Notes: generated by a model not told the origin, from the letters alone. A DNA stretch of 64,000 nucleotides from Paracoccus sp. SCSIO 75233 (GCF_027912675.1 NZ_CP115757.1:2543501-2607500), one strand, 5' to 3'; numbered from the stretch's first letter, positions 42,236 to 51,978 are shown. Made by a program: numbers and translations.

Positions 42236-43428
42236 TCCTTCACCAGCATCTTTCGGGGAAGCGCGCAGAACATTTCCGGCGCGCCCTCGGTGATGATGAT
42301 GGATTCGGTGGTCTCATAGCCCCAATCCTCCATCCACAGGCCGGTCATGAAATGGAAAGTCATGCCCGGCTTCAACTCGGTCCGGTCGCCGCGGCGCAGG
42401 GACATCGTGCGCTCGCCCCAGTCGGGCGGATAGGACAGCCCGATGGGATAGCCGGTGCGGTTGTCCTTCACGATGCCATAGCGGTCCAGCACGGTGAAAA
42501 ACGCCGCTGCGATGTCTTCGCAGGTATTGCCCGCGCGGGCGGCATCTAGCCCGGCCTCCATGCCTTCCAGCACGGCCTTTTCGGCGTCGATCATCTTTTT
42601 CGGCGGCTTGCCGAGGAAGATCGTTCGCGACAGCGGGCAGTGATAGCGCTGATAACAGCCGGCGATCTCGAAGAAGGTGCCTTCATCGGGCTTCATCGGC
42701 AGATCGTCCCATGTCAGATGCGGCGCGGCGGCATCCGGCCCCGAGGGCAGCAGCGGCACGATGGCCGGGTAATCGCCGCCATGCCCCGACCATTCATCAT
42801 AGCGCAGGCCCGCATCATAGATCTCGGCCACCAGATCGCATTTGCGCATCCCGACCTCGACCTTGTCAGCGATGCGGCGATGCATGCGTTCGACGATCCG
42901 GGCGGCCTTGCGCATATAGCCCAGCTCTTCGCCGGATTTCACCGCGCGCTGCCAGTTCACAAGACCGGTCGCGTCCAGAATCTCGGCCTCGGGCAGACCA
43001 TAGGTCAGCCGCTCATGCGCCTTGGCGGAATACCAGTAATTGTCCATCTCGACGCCGATAAAGCCGCGATGCCAGCCCCGGTCGGCCAGTTGCGCCCAGA
43101 GGTAATCCATCGGGTGCCGTTCAACCGACTGCACATAGTAATCGGGATAGCCGATGATCTGGTCATCGCTCATCCAGACGGTGCGCAGCGCGCCATTCGC
43201 GTCCTGCCCGCGCCCGAACCAGATCGGCTGGCCGGTCGGGCCGACGATCACGCATTGATGGACATAGAAGGACCAGCCGTCATAGCCGGTCAGCCATGCC
43301 ATGTTCGACGGATCGCTGACGATCAGCAGATCCAGCCCCAGCTTTGCCATGCTTTCGCGGGTCTGGCGAAGGCGGCGCTCATATTCGGCGGTCGAGAATC
43401 TCTCGGGTGTCCTTTGCAGTTCGGGCAT
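42232..43428 (-). CDS. doeA: Ectoine hydrolase
   Basis: This 398-residue protein has the creatinase/Xaa-Pro aminopeptidase (M24) fold and opens the ectoine ring to N-alpha-acetyl-diaminobutyrate; it is also called EutD. The N-terminal creatinase domain begins ERFSTAEYERRLRQTRESM, with the recognisable SDPSNMAWLTGYDGWSFY. The C-terminal pita-bread domain has GHGGDYPAIVPLL near residue 220 and GYPIGLSYPPDWGE near residue 330. It abuts eutC with no spacer. The identity is strongly supported by the complete ectoine cluster around it. Confidence 0.93.
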   Translation of the reverse strand: MPELQRTPERFSTAEYERRLRQTRESMAKLGLDLLIVSDPSNMAWLTGYDGWSFYVHQCVIVGPTGQPIWFGRGQDANGALRTVWMSDDQIIGYPDYYVQSVERHPMDYLWAQLADRGWHRGFIGVEMDNYWYSAKAHERLTYGLPEAEILDATGLVNWQRAVKSGEELGYMRKAARIVERMHRRIADKVEVGMRKCDLVAEIYDAGLRYDEWSGHGGDYPAIVPLLPSGPDAAAPHLTWDDLPMKPDEGTFFEIAGCYQRYHCPLSRTIFLGKPPKKMIDAEKAVLEGMEAGLDAARAGNTCEDIAAAFFTVLDRYGIVKDNRTGYPIGLSYPPDWGERTMSLRRGDRTELKPGMTFHFMTGLWMEDWGYETTESIIITEGAPEMFCALPRKMLVKE

Positions 43429-44397
43429 TCACGGTTCTTTCGAAAACGCGGCAAGCGCGTGGGTTGCGATGGCGGTGTCCTGTACGCCGGTGCCGGTCAG
43501 ATCAGCGATGGTGATCTGATCGGGATGGGTGCGGCCGGGATGTCGGCCGATGATAATCTCGCCAAGCTCCGGGATCTCGGTCGTATCGGCGATCAGACCG
43601 GCGTTCAGCGCCGCCTGTAATTCGCCCAGAGACTGCGTTTGGCTGACCCGGTCAGCGACATAGAGATCGGCCCGGTCCAGACAGTGCGGGTCCAGTTCGT
43701 TCTTGCCGTCCTGGTCGCTGCCCATAGCCGTCACATGCTGGCCAGCTTGCAGCCAGTCAGCCTTGAGGATCGGCTGGCTTGCCGGTGTCGTGGTGACGAT
43801 AATATCGGCGAAAGCGGCTGCCTTGGCGGGGTCAGGTTCGGCGCGAACGCTCAGACCATCGCCGTTCATCTCCGCTGCCATCGCCTGCGCCTTTGCGGGA
43901 TCGCGGGCCCAGATCACGGCCTCTGCAATCGGGCGCACCAGCCGCAGCGCCCGCAACTGCAGGCGTGCCTGCAAACCAGCACCGAAAATCGCCGCCCGCG
44001 TCGCGTCCGAACGCGCCAGATGTTTCGCGGCAACGCCCCCGGCGGCGGCGGTCCTGACATCGGTCAGATAACCATTATCCAACAGTACCGCCTGTACCCG
44101 CCCGGTCTCACTCGACAACACCACCATCATCCCGGAGGTGGACGGCAGACCCTTCGACGGATTGTCAAAGAAACCGGGGCTGATCTTGACCGCGAATCCC
44201 GGCAGGCCCGGAACATAGGCGGTCTTGACGTCCACCTCGCCATTCACATCCGGCATATGCATCGACAGGACCGGCGGCATCTCCACCCCGCCTTCCGCCA
44301 GTCGGGCAAACGCGGTTTCGACCACCTTGATCGCGGCGTCATCCAGATGAACGCGTTCACGAAGGCGGTCTTCGTGGAGGATCAGAATATCGCTCAT
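43429..44397 (-). CDS. eutC: Ectoine utilization protein EutC (ornithine cyclodeaminase family)
   Basis: This 322-residue NAD-binding protein belongs to the ornithine cyclodeaminase/mu-crystallin family. It has DVKTAYVPGLPGFAVKIS (the substrate Lys region) near residue 55 and the Rossmann motif FGAGLQARLQLRAL near residue 138. Together with EutB it is thought to remove the hydroxyl of hydroxyectoine, converting it to ectoine. Its start overlaps the eutB stop by four bases and it is directly followed by doeA. Confidence 0.92.
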   Translation of the reverse strand: MSDILILHEDRLRERVHLDDAAIKVVETAFARLAEGGVEMPPVLSMHMPDVNGEVDVKTAYVPGLPGFAVKISPGFFDNPSKGLPSTSGMMVVLSSETGRVQAVLLDNGYLTDVRTAAAGGVAAKHLARSDATRAAIFGAGLQARLQLRALRLVRPIAEAVIWARDPAKAQAMAAEMNGDGLSVRAEPDPAKAAAFADIIVTTTPASQPILKADWLQAGQHVTAMGSDQDGKNELDPHCLDRADLYVADRVSQTQSLGELQAALNAGLIADTTEIPELGEIIIGRHPGRTHPDQITIADLTGTGVQDTAIATHALAAFSKEP

Positions 44398-45362
44398 CTC
44401 TCACCCTTCACGATGGCCTCATGCAGCGACGGATCAATGTTCTGGCCAGACAAGATCAGCACCAGCGGACCCCTTCCCCTCAGCTTGTTCGCCAGGATCG
44501 CGCTCGCCCCCACGGCAGCCGCGCCCTCGACCGTCTCACCATCTTCTACAGCGAGATGCCGGATGCCAGCGGCAATTTCGGTCTCGGTCAGCAAAATCAG
44601 ATCGTCCATGAGGTCACGGACCATCGGGAAGGTGAAACGATTATCCAATCCGATCCCGCCACCAAGACTGTCGGCAAGCGTCTCCAACTCCGTCACCTCG
44701 ACCGGTTTTCCCGCGCGCAGGCTTTCGGCCATTGCCGCGCCGCGTTCCATGCTGATCCCGATGATACGGATATCAGGCCGCAGCGATTTCGCCGCCAATG
44801 CGACCCCGGCGAGCAGGCCGCCCCCGGACAACGGAACCGCAATCGCGGCGGCATCGGGCATCTGGTCCAGGATTTCCAACCCGAGCGTTCCCTGCCCTGC
44901 GATGACATCGGGATGGTCGAAGGGCGGGATCAGGGCAAATCCTTCCTCCCGCTCCAGCCGCCGCGCCTCTTCAAAGGCGTCATCCTGACTTTCGCCGATC
45001 ACGCGCGCTTCTGCCCCAAGCGCTTCAATCGCATCCAGCTTGTTTTGCGGCACCAGCTTCGACACACAGATCACCGCTGGCAACCCCGCCTGCCGCGCCG
45101 CGTGAGCCAGCGCACGGCCATGATTTCCCGTGGAGGCCGTGGTGACCCCGGCAACATTGCGAAGCCGGGCGACCGCGTTCGACGCACCGCGCAGCTTGAA
45201 CGCCCCGGTTATCTGCTCATGCTCGCATTTCAGCCAGACCGGCCTGCCCGCCACCTGTGACAGGCGAAGGGATGATCTGAACGGTGTGACGCGCACCATA
45301 TCACGGATACGTTCCGCCGCGCCGCGAATATCATCCAGCGAGACTTCAAATGACTTCACCAT
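44394..45362 (-). CDS. eutB: Hydroxyectoine utilization dehydratase EutB (threonine dehydratase family)
   Basis: This 322-residue fold-type II PLP enzyme has the PLP lysine K56 in ITGAFKLRGASN and a phosphate-binding glycine loop, PLSGGGLLAG, near residue 178. It is expected to dehydrate hydroxyectoine before reduction by EutC. The start lies inside the end of eutA (7-nt overlap), which implies translational coupling. It has the normal length for a one-domain serine/threonine dehydratase. Confidence 0.92.
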   Translation of the reverse strand: MVKSFEVSLDDIRGAAERIRDMVRVTPFRSSLRLSQVAGRPVWLKCEHEQITGAFKLRGASNAVARLRNVAGVTTASTGNHGRALAHAARQAGLPAVICVSKLVPQNKLDAIEALGAEARVIGESQDDAFEEARRLEREEGFALIPPFDHPDVIAGQGTLGLEILDQMPDAAAIAVPLSGGGLLAGVALAAKSLRPDIRIIGISMERGAAMAESLRAGKPVEVTELETLADSLGGGIGLDNRFTFPMVRDLMDDLILLTETEIAAGIRHLAVEDGETVEGAAAVGASAILANKLRGRGPLVLILSGQNIDPSLHEAIVKGER

Positions 45363-46063
45363 GTACGCACCCCGAACAAACTCCCCGGCCCGTCAGCCGG
45401 GATCTGCGCCTGATCCAGCATCGCCCAAAACATCGCCAGGTTAGAGCTGATGACGGGCTTTCCCAATCGCGCTTCGATGCGGTCAATGACGGAAACGGCA
45501 GGCAACGCGGTACAGGAAATAAACATGGCCTCCGCATCCGGGTGATCGGCAGCGGCAGCAAAGTCGATGATGCGGTCAGCGGGCTGGAAGGCCATATCCC
45601 GATCATCCTCGAATTCCATCGAATGGCGCCGCAACACCGACAGGCCGTGCGCCTCGAAGTGGTCTCCGACCAGATCCGCCGTCGCCGCAAGATAGGGCGT
45701 CATCAGTGCGATCCGCCCAACCCCGAGCGCCGCAAAGCCACGCAAAGCCGCATTTGCCGGAGTCGTCACCGGCGCACGGTCACCCAGCAATTTCTGCACC
45801 TGCTCACCCAGCACAGCCGAGGCTGAGGTGCAGGCAAAACCGATACCGGCCAGTTCGACCCCCGGCACCAGCAGATCAACCGCATCGCGCAGCCGCGGGC
45901 CGGTTTGCAGCAGGTTTTCCCGTGTCGTCGGGTTGTCGAACGCAATGCGCGTGACATGCAGGCGGCAATGAGGCGGCAACAACCGGACGGCGTCGCCCTC
46001 CGTCGTGAGATCGGTCGCGAGGGTGATCAGGCCGAAGCGGGGATGCTCGGGGTCGCGCCACAT
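45356..46063 (-). CDS. eutA: Ectoine utilization protein EutA (maleate isomerase / Asp-Glu racemase family)
   Basis: This 235-residue protein of the Asp/Glu racemase superfamily has two active-site-type cysteines, C78 in GFACTSASAV and C184 in FISCTALPAV. Its role in ectoine use is proposed rather than firmly shown; it may act on a hydroxyectoine stereoisomer or derivative. The ATG at 46063 is chosen because the protein then begins at the family N terminus (WRDPEHPRFGLITL). It follows usp by 17 bases. Confidence 0.88.
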   Translation of the reverse strand: MWRDPEHPRFGLITLATDLTTEGDAVRLLPPHCRLHVTRIAFDNPTTRENLLQTGPRLRDAVDLLVPGVELAGIGFACTSASAVLGEQVQKLLGDRAPVTTPANAALRGFAALGVGRIALMTPYLAATADLVGDHFEAHGLSVLRRHSMEFEDDRDMAFQPADRIIDFAAAADHPDAEAMFISCTALPAVSVIDRIEARLGKPVISSNLAMFWAMLDQAQIPADGPGSLFGVRTW

Positions 46064-46080
46064 CTTTGCTGCGTCCCGCC

Positions 46081-46524
46081 TTACACGACCAGCACCGGAA
46101 CATCGGCAAGTCCGGTCACCTTGTGGCTGACCGAGCCGAGCAGATACCCTTCTGTCGCGCCAAGCCCGCGTGAGCCGACAACAATCGCATCGCAGCCCTT
46201 TTCCTTGCCGAACGAGATGATCGTCCGCGCCGGCTGACCCGCCTTGATAAAGGCGCTGACATTTTCGACGCCGGCTTCCTTTGCGTGTTTCTTGGCAAAA
46301 TCCGCCGCCTCCCGCGCCGTTTCGCGCATCTCCTGATCGAGATTGCCGCCGCGCTCGATATTGCCGCGTACCATCGACAACGAGGCCTCCAGCATCGAAT
46401 GATGACGATACACGGTCAGGATCACCAGATGTGCCTGACACAGCTTCGCCAGTTCAATCGCCTTGCCAAGCGCCCGCCACGCGCCATTGGATCCGTCATA
46501 GGGCACAAGAATTTTCTTGAACAT
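46081..46524 (-). CDS. Universal stress protein (TeaD-like) of the ectoine transporter operon
   Basis: This 147-residue UspA-fold protein has the N-terminal KKILVPYDGSNGAW and the ATP-binding motif GSRGLGATEGYLLGSVSHKV near residues 117-136. TeaD, its counterpart in Halomonas, is an ATP-binding negative regulator of the ectoine TRAP transporter. Here it lies directly between the TRAP large permease and eutA, in the same position as in Rhodobacterales ueh loci. AAGGA precedes the ATG. Confidence 0.9.
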   Translation of the reverse strand: MFKKILVPYDGSNGAWRALGKAIELAKLCQAHLVILTVYRHHSMLEASLSMVRGNIERGGNLDQEMRETAREAADFAKKHAKEAGVENVSAFIKAGQPARTIISFGKEKGCDAIVVGSRGLGATEGYLLGSVSHKVTGLADVPVLVV

Positions 46525-46533
46525 GCAGCGTCC

Positions 46534-47820
46534 TTATTCCGCAAAGGCGAGGTCACGCAGGAACAGCGCGATCTGTGGGAAGAAGATCAGCAAGACCGCA
46601 ACCGCCAGCAACATGAAAATGAAGGGCGGCGTGCCTTTGACAACCTCGGTATAGGGCCGTTTGAACACAGCAATCGCCGTGAAGATGTCGCATCCGAAAG
46701 GTGGCGTCGCGCTGCCGATGGCAACCTGCAGCGTGATGATCGTCCCGACCAGCACCGGGTCAAGGCCGACATTCTGCACCACGGGCGCGAAGATCGGCAC
46801 GAGGATCAGGATGACCACAATCGGATCGACGAACATGCAGCCGACAAAGAACGCGATGGAGATGGTGAACAGGACCCCATACTGCCCCATCTGGTCGATG
46901 CCGATACCGGCCAGCACCTGCTGCGGGATCTGCGCGAAACTGATGACGTAGGAAAACGCCGCACCTGCGCCGACCAGAATGAACACGACAGCCGTAATCA
47001 GCCCGGTCGATTTCGCCGTCGAATAAAGCTGCTTGAAGTTCATCTCCCGGAAAACGATCATTTCAAGGATCAGGGCATAAAGGACACATGCCGCAGCCGC
47101 CTCGGTCGGGGAGAAAATCCCGCCATAGATCCCGCCAATGATGATCGCCGGAAAACCCAGCGGCCAGAGCGCGCGCTTGAACGCCGTTCCACGCTCGGCC
47201 CATGTCGCCTTGGGCTCGACCGGCACGTTGTTCCTGACCGCATAGAAATAGCTGTATAAGGAGAACATCAGCAGGATTAGAAGCCCCGGCCCGATCCCCG
47301 CGATAAACAGTTCCGAAATCGAGGTGCCGGAGACGACACCGTAAATGATCATTCCGATGGAGGGCGGGATCAGGAACGCAATGTCAGAGGCGTTCACGAT
47401 CAGCGCCAGCACGAAGCTGTCATTATACCCCGCCTTCAGCATCCGCGGGCGCAGCGGACCACCGACGGCGACCACGGTCGCCTGGGTCGATCCCGAGACC
47501 GCGCCGAACATTGTACAGGCCCCCGCAGTCGATATTGCCAGCCCGCCTTTCAAATGGCCGACGAAAGCCATCACCAGATCAATCAGCCGGTTCGCAGACT
47601 GACCCCGCGTCATGATGTCGGCGGCAAAGATGAACATCGGCACGGCGATCAGGCTGGCCGGACGAATCCCGGCGAGGATCTGCTGCACCATCGTATCCAG
47701 GTTCCCAAAACCGCCGAAAAGCGCGACGAACCCGATCAGCGACCCGGCGATCAGCGGGATCATCATTGGAAAACCAAGCAGAAGAAGGACGATCATGGTC
47801 CCGAAGATTGCCCAGGTCAT
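46534..47820 (-). CDS. uehC: Ectoine/hydroxyectoine TRAP transporter large permease
   Basis: This 428-residue DctM-family membrane protein has the motifs AVPMFIFAADIMTRG, FGAVSGSTQATVVAVGG, FLIPPSIGMIIYGVVSG and GSATPPFGCDIFTAIAV. It forms the translocation pathway for ectoines with uehB and uehA. Only three bases separate it from the uehB stop. The assignment comes from its place in the ectoine operon. Confidence 0.92.
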   Translation of the reverse strand: MTWAIFGTMIVLLLLGFPMMIPLIAGSLIGFVALFGGFGNLDTMVQQILAGIRPASLIAVPMFIFAADIMTRGQSANRLIDLVMAFVGHLKGGLAISTAGACTMFGAVSGSTQATVVAVGGPLRPRMLKAGYNDSFVLALIVNASDIAFLIPPSIGMIIYGVVSGTSISELFIAGIGPGLLILLMFSLYSYFYAVRNNVPVEPKATWAERGTAFKRALWPLGFPAIIIGGIYGGIFSPTEAAAACVLYALILEMIVFREMNFKQLYSTAKSTGLITAVVFILVGAGAAFSYVISFAQIPQQVLAGIGIDQMGQYGVLFTISIAFFVGCMFVDPIVVILILVPIFAPVVQNVGLDPVLVGTIITLQVAIGSATPPFGCDIFTAIAVFKRPYTEVVKGTPPFIFMLLAVAVLLIFFPQIALFLRDLAFAE

Positions 47821-47823
47821 CGC

Positions 47824-48471
47824 TCAGACCTCCTCTTCCGCAGTGTCGTCGTAGCCCTCAAGCGTGCTGGTCGACAGCCAGATATCCTTGTCGATCAGGT
47901 TCTTGATGGCGGTCAGCGCGTATTGCACGCCGGTCAGGAAAAACCCCAGCGGGCTCCAGACGATGATCCACCATTGCGGGATCTGAAGCGCCGGCAGCAA
48001 CCGTCCGCGCGATGCCTGCTCCGTGACGTAAACAAGCGCGTACCATGTCAGCAGGAACATTATCGCCGCCGTAACGGCAGCAATGATGACCATCATCATC
48101 TTGCGCATCCTGAACGGCATGGCGTCGAAAAAGGCGGACATGCGGATATGCCTGCCATGACGCGCGGCGTAGGAGATTCCGGCGAATGTGATCAGGATAA
48201 TGAGCGCCTGATTCAGCTCCTCCGAAAAGAAGATCGTCTGCCCGATCACCCGCCCGACGACATTCGCCACCGTATTCACAGCCATCAGCAGAACGCCGAG
48301 GGCCAGCAAAACCGCCTCGATCCGGGCGATGGCAACGTCGATCACACCCAAGAAGCCGGGCAAGCCGGACACATATTTGGAATCGTCGATATCGTCATCG
48401 ACAGCAGTGGTTTCGGCCGCGGCAATAAGATCGGGGTCGGGATCAGGGGCGTGCTTGTCATCGAGCGTCAT
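47824..48471 (-). CDS. uehB: Ectoine/hydroxyectoine TRAP transporter small permease
   Basis: This DctQ-family protein of about 215 residues has a longer than usual acidic N terminus (many Asp before the first helix near residue 45), then four helices and the family region [20 protein letters not shown]. The ATG at 48471 is favoured because TGAGG lies eight bases upstream. It sits between uehA and uehC in the standard order. Confidence 0.9.
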   Translation of the reverse strand: MTLDDKHAPDPDPDLIAAAETTAVDDDIDDSKYVSGLPGFLGVIDVAIARIEAVLLALGVLLMAVNTVANVVGRVIGQTIFFSEELNQALIILITFAGISYAARHGRHIRMSAFFDAMPFRMRKMMMVIIAAVTAAIMFLLTWYALVYVTEQASRGRLLPALQIPQWWIIVWSPLGFFLTGVQYALTAIKNLIDKDIWLSTSTLEGYDDTAEEEV

Positions 48472-48561
48472 GCCGCAATGCCTCACTGGTAACGTATTCG
48501 AAGCTACTCAAAGACCCGGCGGGCGCGCGCGCCAGCCGGGCCGGTTCAGGTGATATGAAGC

Positions 48562-49620
48562 TCAGTTGGCAGGAGCTTCTTCACCTTCGGCAGCGGCTTC
48601 GCCGGCATCCGCACCACCAGACGCAGCAGCAAGGTCCGCCTTCATCTGATCGAGGATCGCCTGCGCCTGATCGCCACCAATCTCAAGGAACTCAGCCTCA
48701 ACCGACGCCGCCGTGTCCTTGAATGGCTGGCGCTCTTCCTCGGTCAGCGTGGTGATGGTCATTTCAGGTTTCGCATCCTGAATTTTCTGAAGCGATTCCT
48801 CCGTCAGACCATCCTGATATTCAAGGATATAGTCGAAGGCGGCCTGCGTGGCGTTCTGCACAACTTCCTTGTCCTCATCGGACAGCCCGTCATAGAATTC
48901 CTTGTTGGCCATGACAGCGGTCGTGAAGTTGTTGTGACCCGCACGGGTGATGTGATCCGTCACCTCATACATCTTCGTCGATTCCACGAAGAAGGCCGGG
49001 TTTTCCTGACCCTGAATGATACCCGTCTGCATGGCGCCGTACACCTCGCCCCACGGCAGCGGGGTCGGCGTCGCGCCGAATGCCTGATAGCTTTCGACGA
49101 TCAGCGGATTGGTCATGACCCGGAACTTGACCTCGTTCAGGTCCTCCGGCGATTTCACCGGCTCCTGCGTGGTCATCACGACCTCGCCTTCCGGGAACAT
49201 GGTCAGCAGCTCAAGCCCCTGCTCCGCGTAAAGCGGCGGGAACATCTCCTTGATGGCCTTGGAGTTGCGGAAGAAGCTGAACAGCGCGTCCTGATCTTCC
49301 GGCAGCAGATACGGCACGAAGAACACCTGCGCCTCCGGGATCAGCGCACCCGTGAAGCCCGGCGACTGGTCAACGAATTGCAGGATACCCGACTGGGTCT
49401 GTTCCATGATGTCAGCCGATTCGCCCAGCGTACCGAAGGGATAGAGTTCGACCGTATGATCGGAATTGGCTTCCACCTCTTCCTTGAATTTCTGGGCATA
49501 GATGCCCTGCACCTCTTCGAGAGCCTCTTCGAACGCATAGCGCCAGGTATCTGCCGAAGCACCGGCGGTTCCCAGCAGAAGCGCGGCGACACTGGCGGCT
49601 GTGAGGGTCTTGTAGGTCAT
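48562..49620 (-). CDS. uehA: Ectoine/hydroxyectoine TRAP transporter periplasmic binding protein
   Basis: This 352-residue DctP-family receptor is homologous to TeaA/UehA. A signal peptide (MTYKTLTAASVAALLLG, cleavage after GASAD) is followed by WRYAFEEALEEVQG, where the first acidic residues match the ectoine-binding end of TeaA. VKFRVMTNPLIVESYQAFG and MQTGIIQGQENPAFF follow. AGGAGAG precedes the ATG. A roughly 22-residue tail rich in Ala, Gly and Glu extends past the DctP fold. It is first in the long ectoine operon. Confidence 0.92.
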   Translation of the reverse strand: MTYKTLTAASVAALLLGTAGASADTWRYAFEEALEEVQGIYAQKFKEEVEANSDHTVELYPFGTLGESADIMEQTQSGILQFVDQSPGFTGALIPEAQVFFVPYLLPEDQDALFSFFRNSKAIKEMFPPLYAEQGLELLTMFPEGEVVMTTQEPVKSPEDLNEVKFRVMTNPLIVESYQAFGATPTPLPWGEVYGAMQTGIIQGQENPAFFVESTKMYEVTDHITRAGHNNFTTAVMANKEFYDGLSDEDKEVVQNATQAAFDYILEYQDGLTEESLQKIQDAKPEMTITTLTEEERQPFKDTAASVEAEFLEIGGDQAQAILDQMKADLAAASGGADAGEAAAEGEEAPAN

Positions 49621-49740
49621 ATTCTCTCCTGTTGACGGTCCGCCCGGCATCGTGCCGGGGACCTCGGGTTTTATTGACCCGGCCGCTCCGGCCTGGTGAC
49701 CGGGGGGACTGGATCGTCACACCCCCAATCAGGTCAATTC

Positions 49741-49750
49741 TTGAATTCAA
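49741..49750. promoter_or_regulatory. Perfect palindrome in the uehA-asnC promoter gap
   Basis: TTGAATTCAA is a perfect 10-bp palindrome roughly midway between the divergent uehA and asnC genes. It may be part of a regulator site for either gene. The match is short and could be chance. Confidence 0.3.
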
Positions 49751-49873
49751 ACCATCGCAATTCAGCTGTGGCCTGTCAAACAACCAGATTAACGGCGCAG
49801 AGTTCCGGGTTTCTCGCGGCGCGCAATCCAAGCCAAATTGCCCCGCATTGACAAAGCCCTGTGCCGCGTGAAG

Positions 49874-50362
49874 ATGCCCGACATGAACGCGCCGCGCCTT
49901 GATGACCGGGATATTGCCATCCTCGCGACCCTCTCCCGTGAGGGCCGCATCGCCAAGACCGACCTTGCCGCGCGGGTGAACCTGTCACCGACGCCTTGCT
50001 GGGAACGAATGAAGCGGCTGGAGAAGGCCGGGTATATCAGGGGCTATCAGGCCGAGATTGACCTCGCCACGCTGGGTCCGCATGTGCAGGTCTTCGTTAC
50101 GGTAGAGCTGGAAAGCCACCGTGCCGAGAGCTTCCAGACATTCGAACGCATCGTCGCCGCCATGTCCGAGATCACAGGCTGCTGGGCGATAGGCGGGGGA
50201 TATGACTATCTTATGCAGGTTGTCACCGTGGACGTCGCTGCGTTTCAAACACTTATGGACGGGCTGTTGGAAAGCCGTGCCGGTGTTCGCCGCTACTATA
50301 GTTATATCGTGACCAAGCCGGTGAAGAACGTCTCCCCCGCATCCGCCCTTCTCCACCCGTAG
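49874..50362 (+). CDS. asnC: Lrp/AsnC family transcriptional regulator of ectoine genes
   Basis: This feast/famine regulator of about 162 residues has an N-terminal helix-turn-helix (DDRDIAILATLSREGRIAKT, VNLSPTPCWERMKRLEKAG). The C-terminal AsnC ligand domain has FVTVELESHRAESFQTFE and GCWAIGGGYDYLMQV. AsnC-type regulators accompany ectoine genes in Rhodobacterales and are thought to sense diaminobutyrate or ectoine derivatives. The start is uncertain among nearby codons, ATG at 49874 or 49883. It is divergent from uehA and upstream of the ssd-atf genes. A strong hairpin overlaps its stop codon. Confidence 0.88.
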   Translation: MPDMNAPRLDDRDIAILATLSREGRIAKTDLAARVNLSPTPCWERMKRLEKAGYIRGYQAEIDLATLGPHVQVFVTVELESHRAESFQTFERIVAAMSEITGCWAIGGGYDYLMQVVTVDVAAFQTLMDGLLESRAGVRRYYSYIVTKPVKNVSPASALLHP

Positions 50363-50387
50363 GGTGCGCTTCAGCGCACCCTACGGG
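50356..50387. repeat. Perfect 14-bp hairpin overlapping the asnC stop codon
   Basis: CCCGTAGGGTGCGC and its exact complement are separated by TTCA, and the stop codon of asnC lies in the left arm. No T tract follows on either strand, so it is unlike a simple intrinsic terminator. It may be a REP-like element or an RNA-stabilising hairpin between asnC and ssd. Confidence 0.7.
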
Positions 50388-50517
50388 AACTGGACGGCAC
50401 GGGAAAACTTCTCTGCCGGAGCGGCGCATAAAAGAAATATCCTCTGCCGCAGCCCCAAACTTCAGAGAAACTCCCTCCTCTCTCAGGTCTAGTCTGGCGA
50501 TGACAAGGAGGTGCGCA

Positions 50518-51978
50518 ATGCTCGACGACCCGAAAACCGATCTGGCTGGGCAACTGGCTGACAAAGACCTGCTCTGTAGCACCGGCGATTTCGCGGGCGA
50601 GGGCAGGTTGGCCGTGCGCGACCCGGCGACCGGCAATATCGTCGCCAAGGTCACAATGAGCGGCGCGTCTGACGCCCGCGCGGCGGTTGACACTGCCCAG
50701 CACGCTTTTCCCGGCTGGTCGGGCATGCTGCCGCAGGACCGCGCCGCAATCCTGCATCGCTGGCACGATCTGATCATTGCCGCAAAAGAGGATCTTGCGA
50801 AGATCATGGTGGCCGAGCAGGGCAAGCCGGTCAGCGAAGCTCGCGGCGAGATCGATTATGCCGCCAGCTTCGTGCAGTTCTACGCCGAAGAGGCGCTGCG
50901 CCCGAATATCGAAGGTATCACCAGCCACCTGCCCGATGCCGAGATGGAGCTTTGGCGCGAACCCGTGGGTGTCGCAGCCCTGATCACGCCGTGGAATTTC
51001 CCTTGCGCCATGATTACCCGCAAGGCAGCGGCGGCTCTGGGTGCGGGCTGCACAGTCGTGATCCACCCTTCGGCGGAAACGCCGCTTTCAGCACTCGCCC
51101 TGACGGTGCTGGCACGGCGGGCCGGGTTCCCCGATGGCGTCTACAACACCGTCATCGGCGACGCCGCAACGATCGTGGGCGAGTGGACCACCGATAAACG
51201 CGTGCGCGCACTTTCCTTCACCGGCTCGACCGAGGTCGGGCGGCTGCTCTATCGGCAGTCGGCGGATACGGTGAAACGGCTGGTGATGGAGCTGGGCGGT
51301 CATGCGCCGTTCATCGTGTTCCAGAACGCCGATCTGGATCGTGCGGTGTCCGAGGGCATCAAGGCGAAATTCGCCACCTCCGGTCAGGATTGCCTCGGCG
51401 CGAACCGGTTTTATATCCATCGCGATATTTATGACGCGTTCTGCGCCCGCTTCACAAAGGCAGCGCAGGCGCTCAGCCTCGGACGCGGGATGGACGACCC
51501 CGATATCGGCCCGCTGATCCATGACCGCCAGATCGAAAAGCAGAAAGCGCATGTGCGGGATGCTTTGGACAAGGGCGCGAAGCTGCTGACCGGGGGCGAG
51601 GTGGAGGAGAAGCTTGGGCCGCTGTTCTTCAAGCCGACCGTGCTAGCCGACGTGCCGGATGATGCGGCGATCATGTCGGAGGAGACATTCGGCCCGGTAG
51701 CGGCGCTCACACCATTCGACAGCGAAGACGAGGTTTACCGCCGCGCCAATGACAGCGAATACGGGCTGGTGGCCTATGTCCACAGCCTTGACCCGCGCCG
51801 CATCTATCGCGCCACGCGGGCGCTGCAATACGGCATGGTTGCCGTGAACCGGACCAAAGTCACCGGCGCACCCATCCCCTTTGGCGGGATGAAGCAGTCC
51901 GGCATCGGGCGCGAAGGCGCACGGCAGGGCCTCGAAGCTTTCACGGAAATCAAATATGTCTGCCGTGACTGGGGGTAA
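50518..51978 (+). CDS. ssd: Succinate-semialdehyde dehydrogenase family protein (ectoine degradation)
   Basis: This 486-residue ALDH has catalytic C292 in TSGQDCLGANRF, E258 in VMELGGHAPF and N160 in ITPWNFPC, the GabD-type pattern. In the ectoine pathway it would oxidise the aspartate semialdehyde made by the adjacent transaminase to aspartate. The ATG at 50518 has an ideal AAGGAGGT upstream. It is followed after about 110 bases by the aminotransferase, the atf of Rhodobacterales ectoine loci. Confidence 0.9.
   Translation: MLDDPKTDLAGQLADKDLLCSTGDFAGEGRLAVRDPATGNIVAKVTMSGASDARAAVDTAQHAFPGWSGMLPQDRAAILHRWHDLIIAAKEDLAKIMVAEQGKPVSEARGEIDYAASFVQFYAEEALRPNIEGITSHLPDAEMELWREPVGVAALITPWNFPCAMITRKAAAALGAGCTVVIHPSAETPLSALALTVLARRAGFPDGVYNTVIGDAATIVGEWTTDKRVRALSFTGSTEVGRLLYRQSADTVKRLVMELGGHAPFIVFQNADLDRAVSEGIKAKFATSGQDCLGANRFYIHRDIYDAFCARFTKAAQALSLGRGMDDPDIGPLIHDRQIEKQKAHVRDALDKGAKLLTGGEVEEKLGPLFFKPTVLADVPDDAAIMSEETFGPVAALTPFDSEDEVYRRANDSEYGLVAYVHSLDPRRIYRATRALQYGMVAVNRTKVTGAPIPFGGMKQSGIGREGARQGLEAFTEIKYVCRDWG

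Noticed and set aside
46285..47259. 324-codon plus-strand frame opposite uehC and usp
   Set aside because: It is highly charged and without recognisable domains, while the opposite strand carries intact TRAP and Usp genes.
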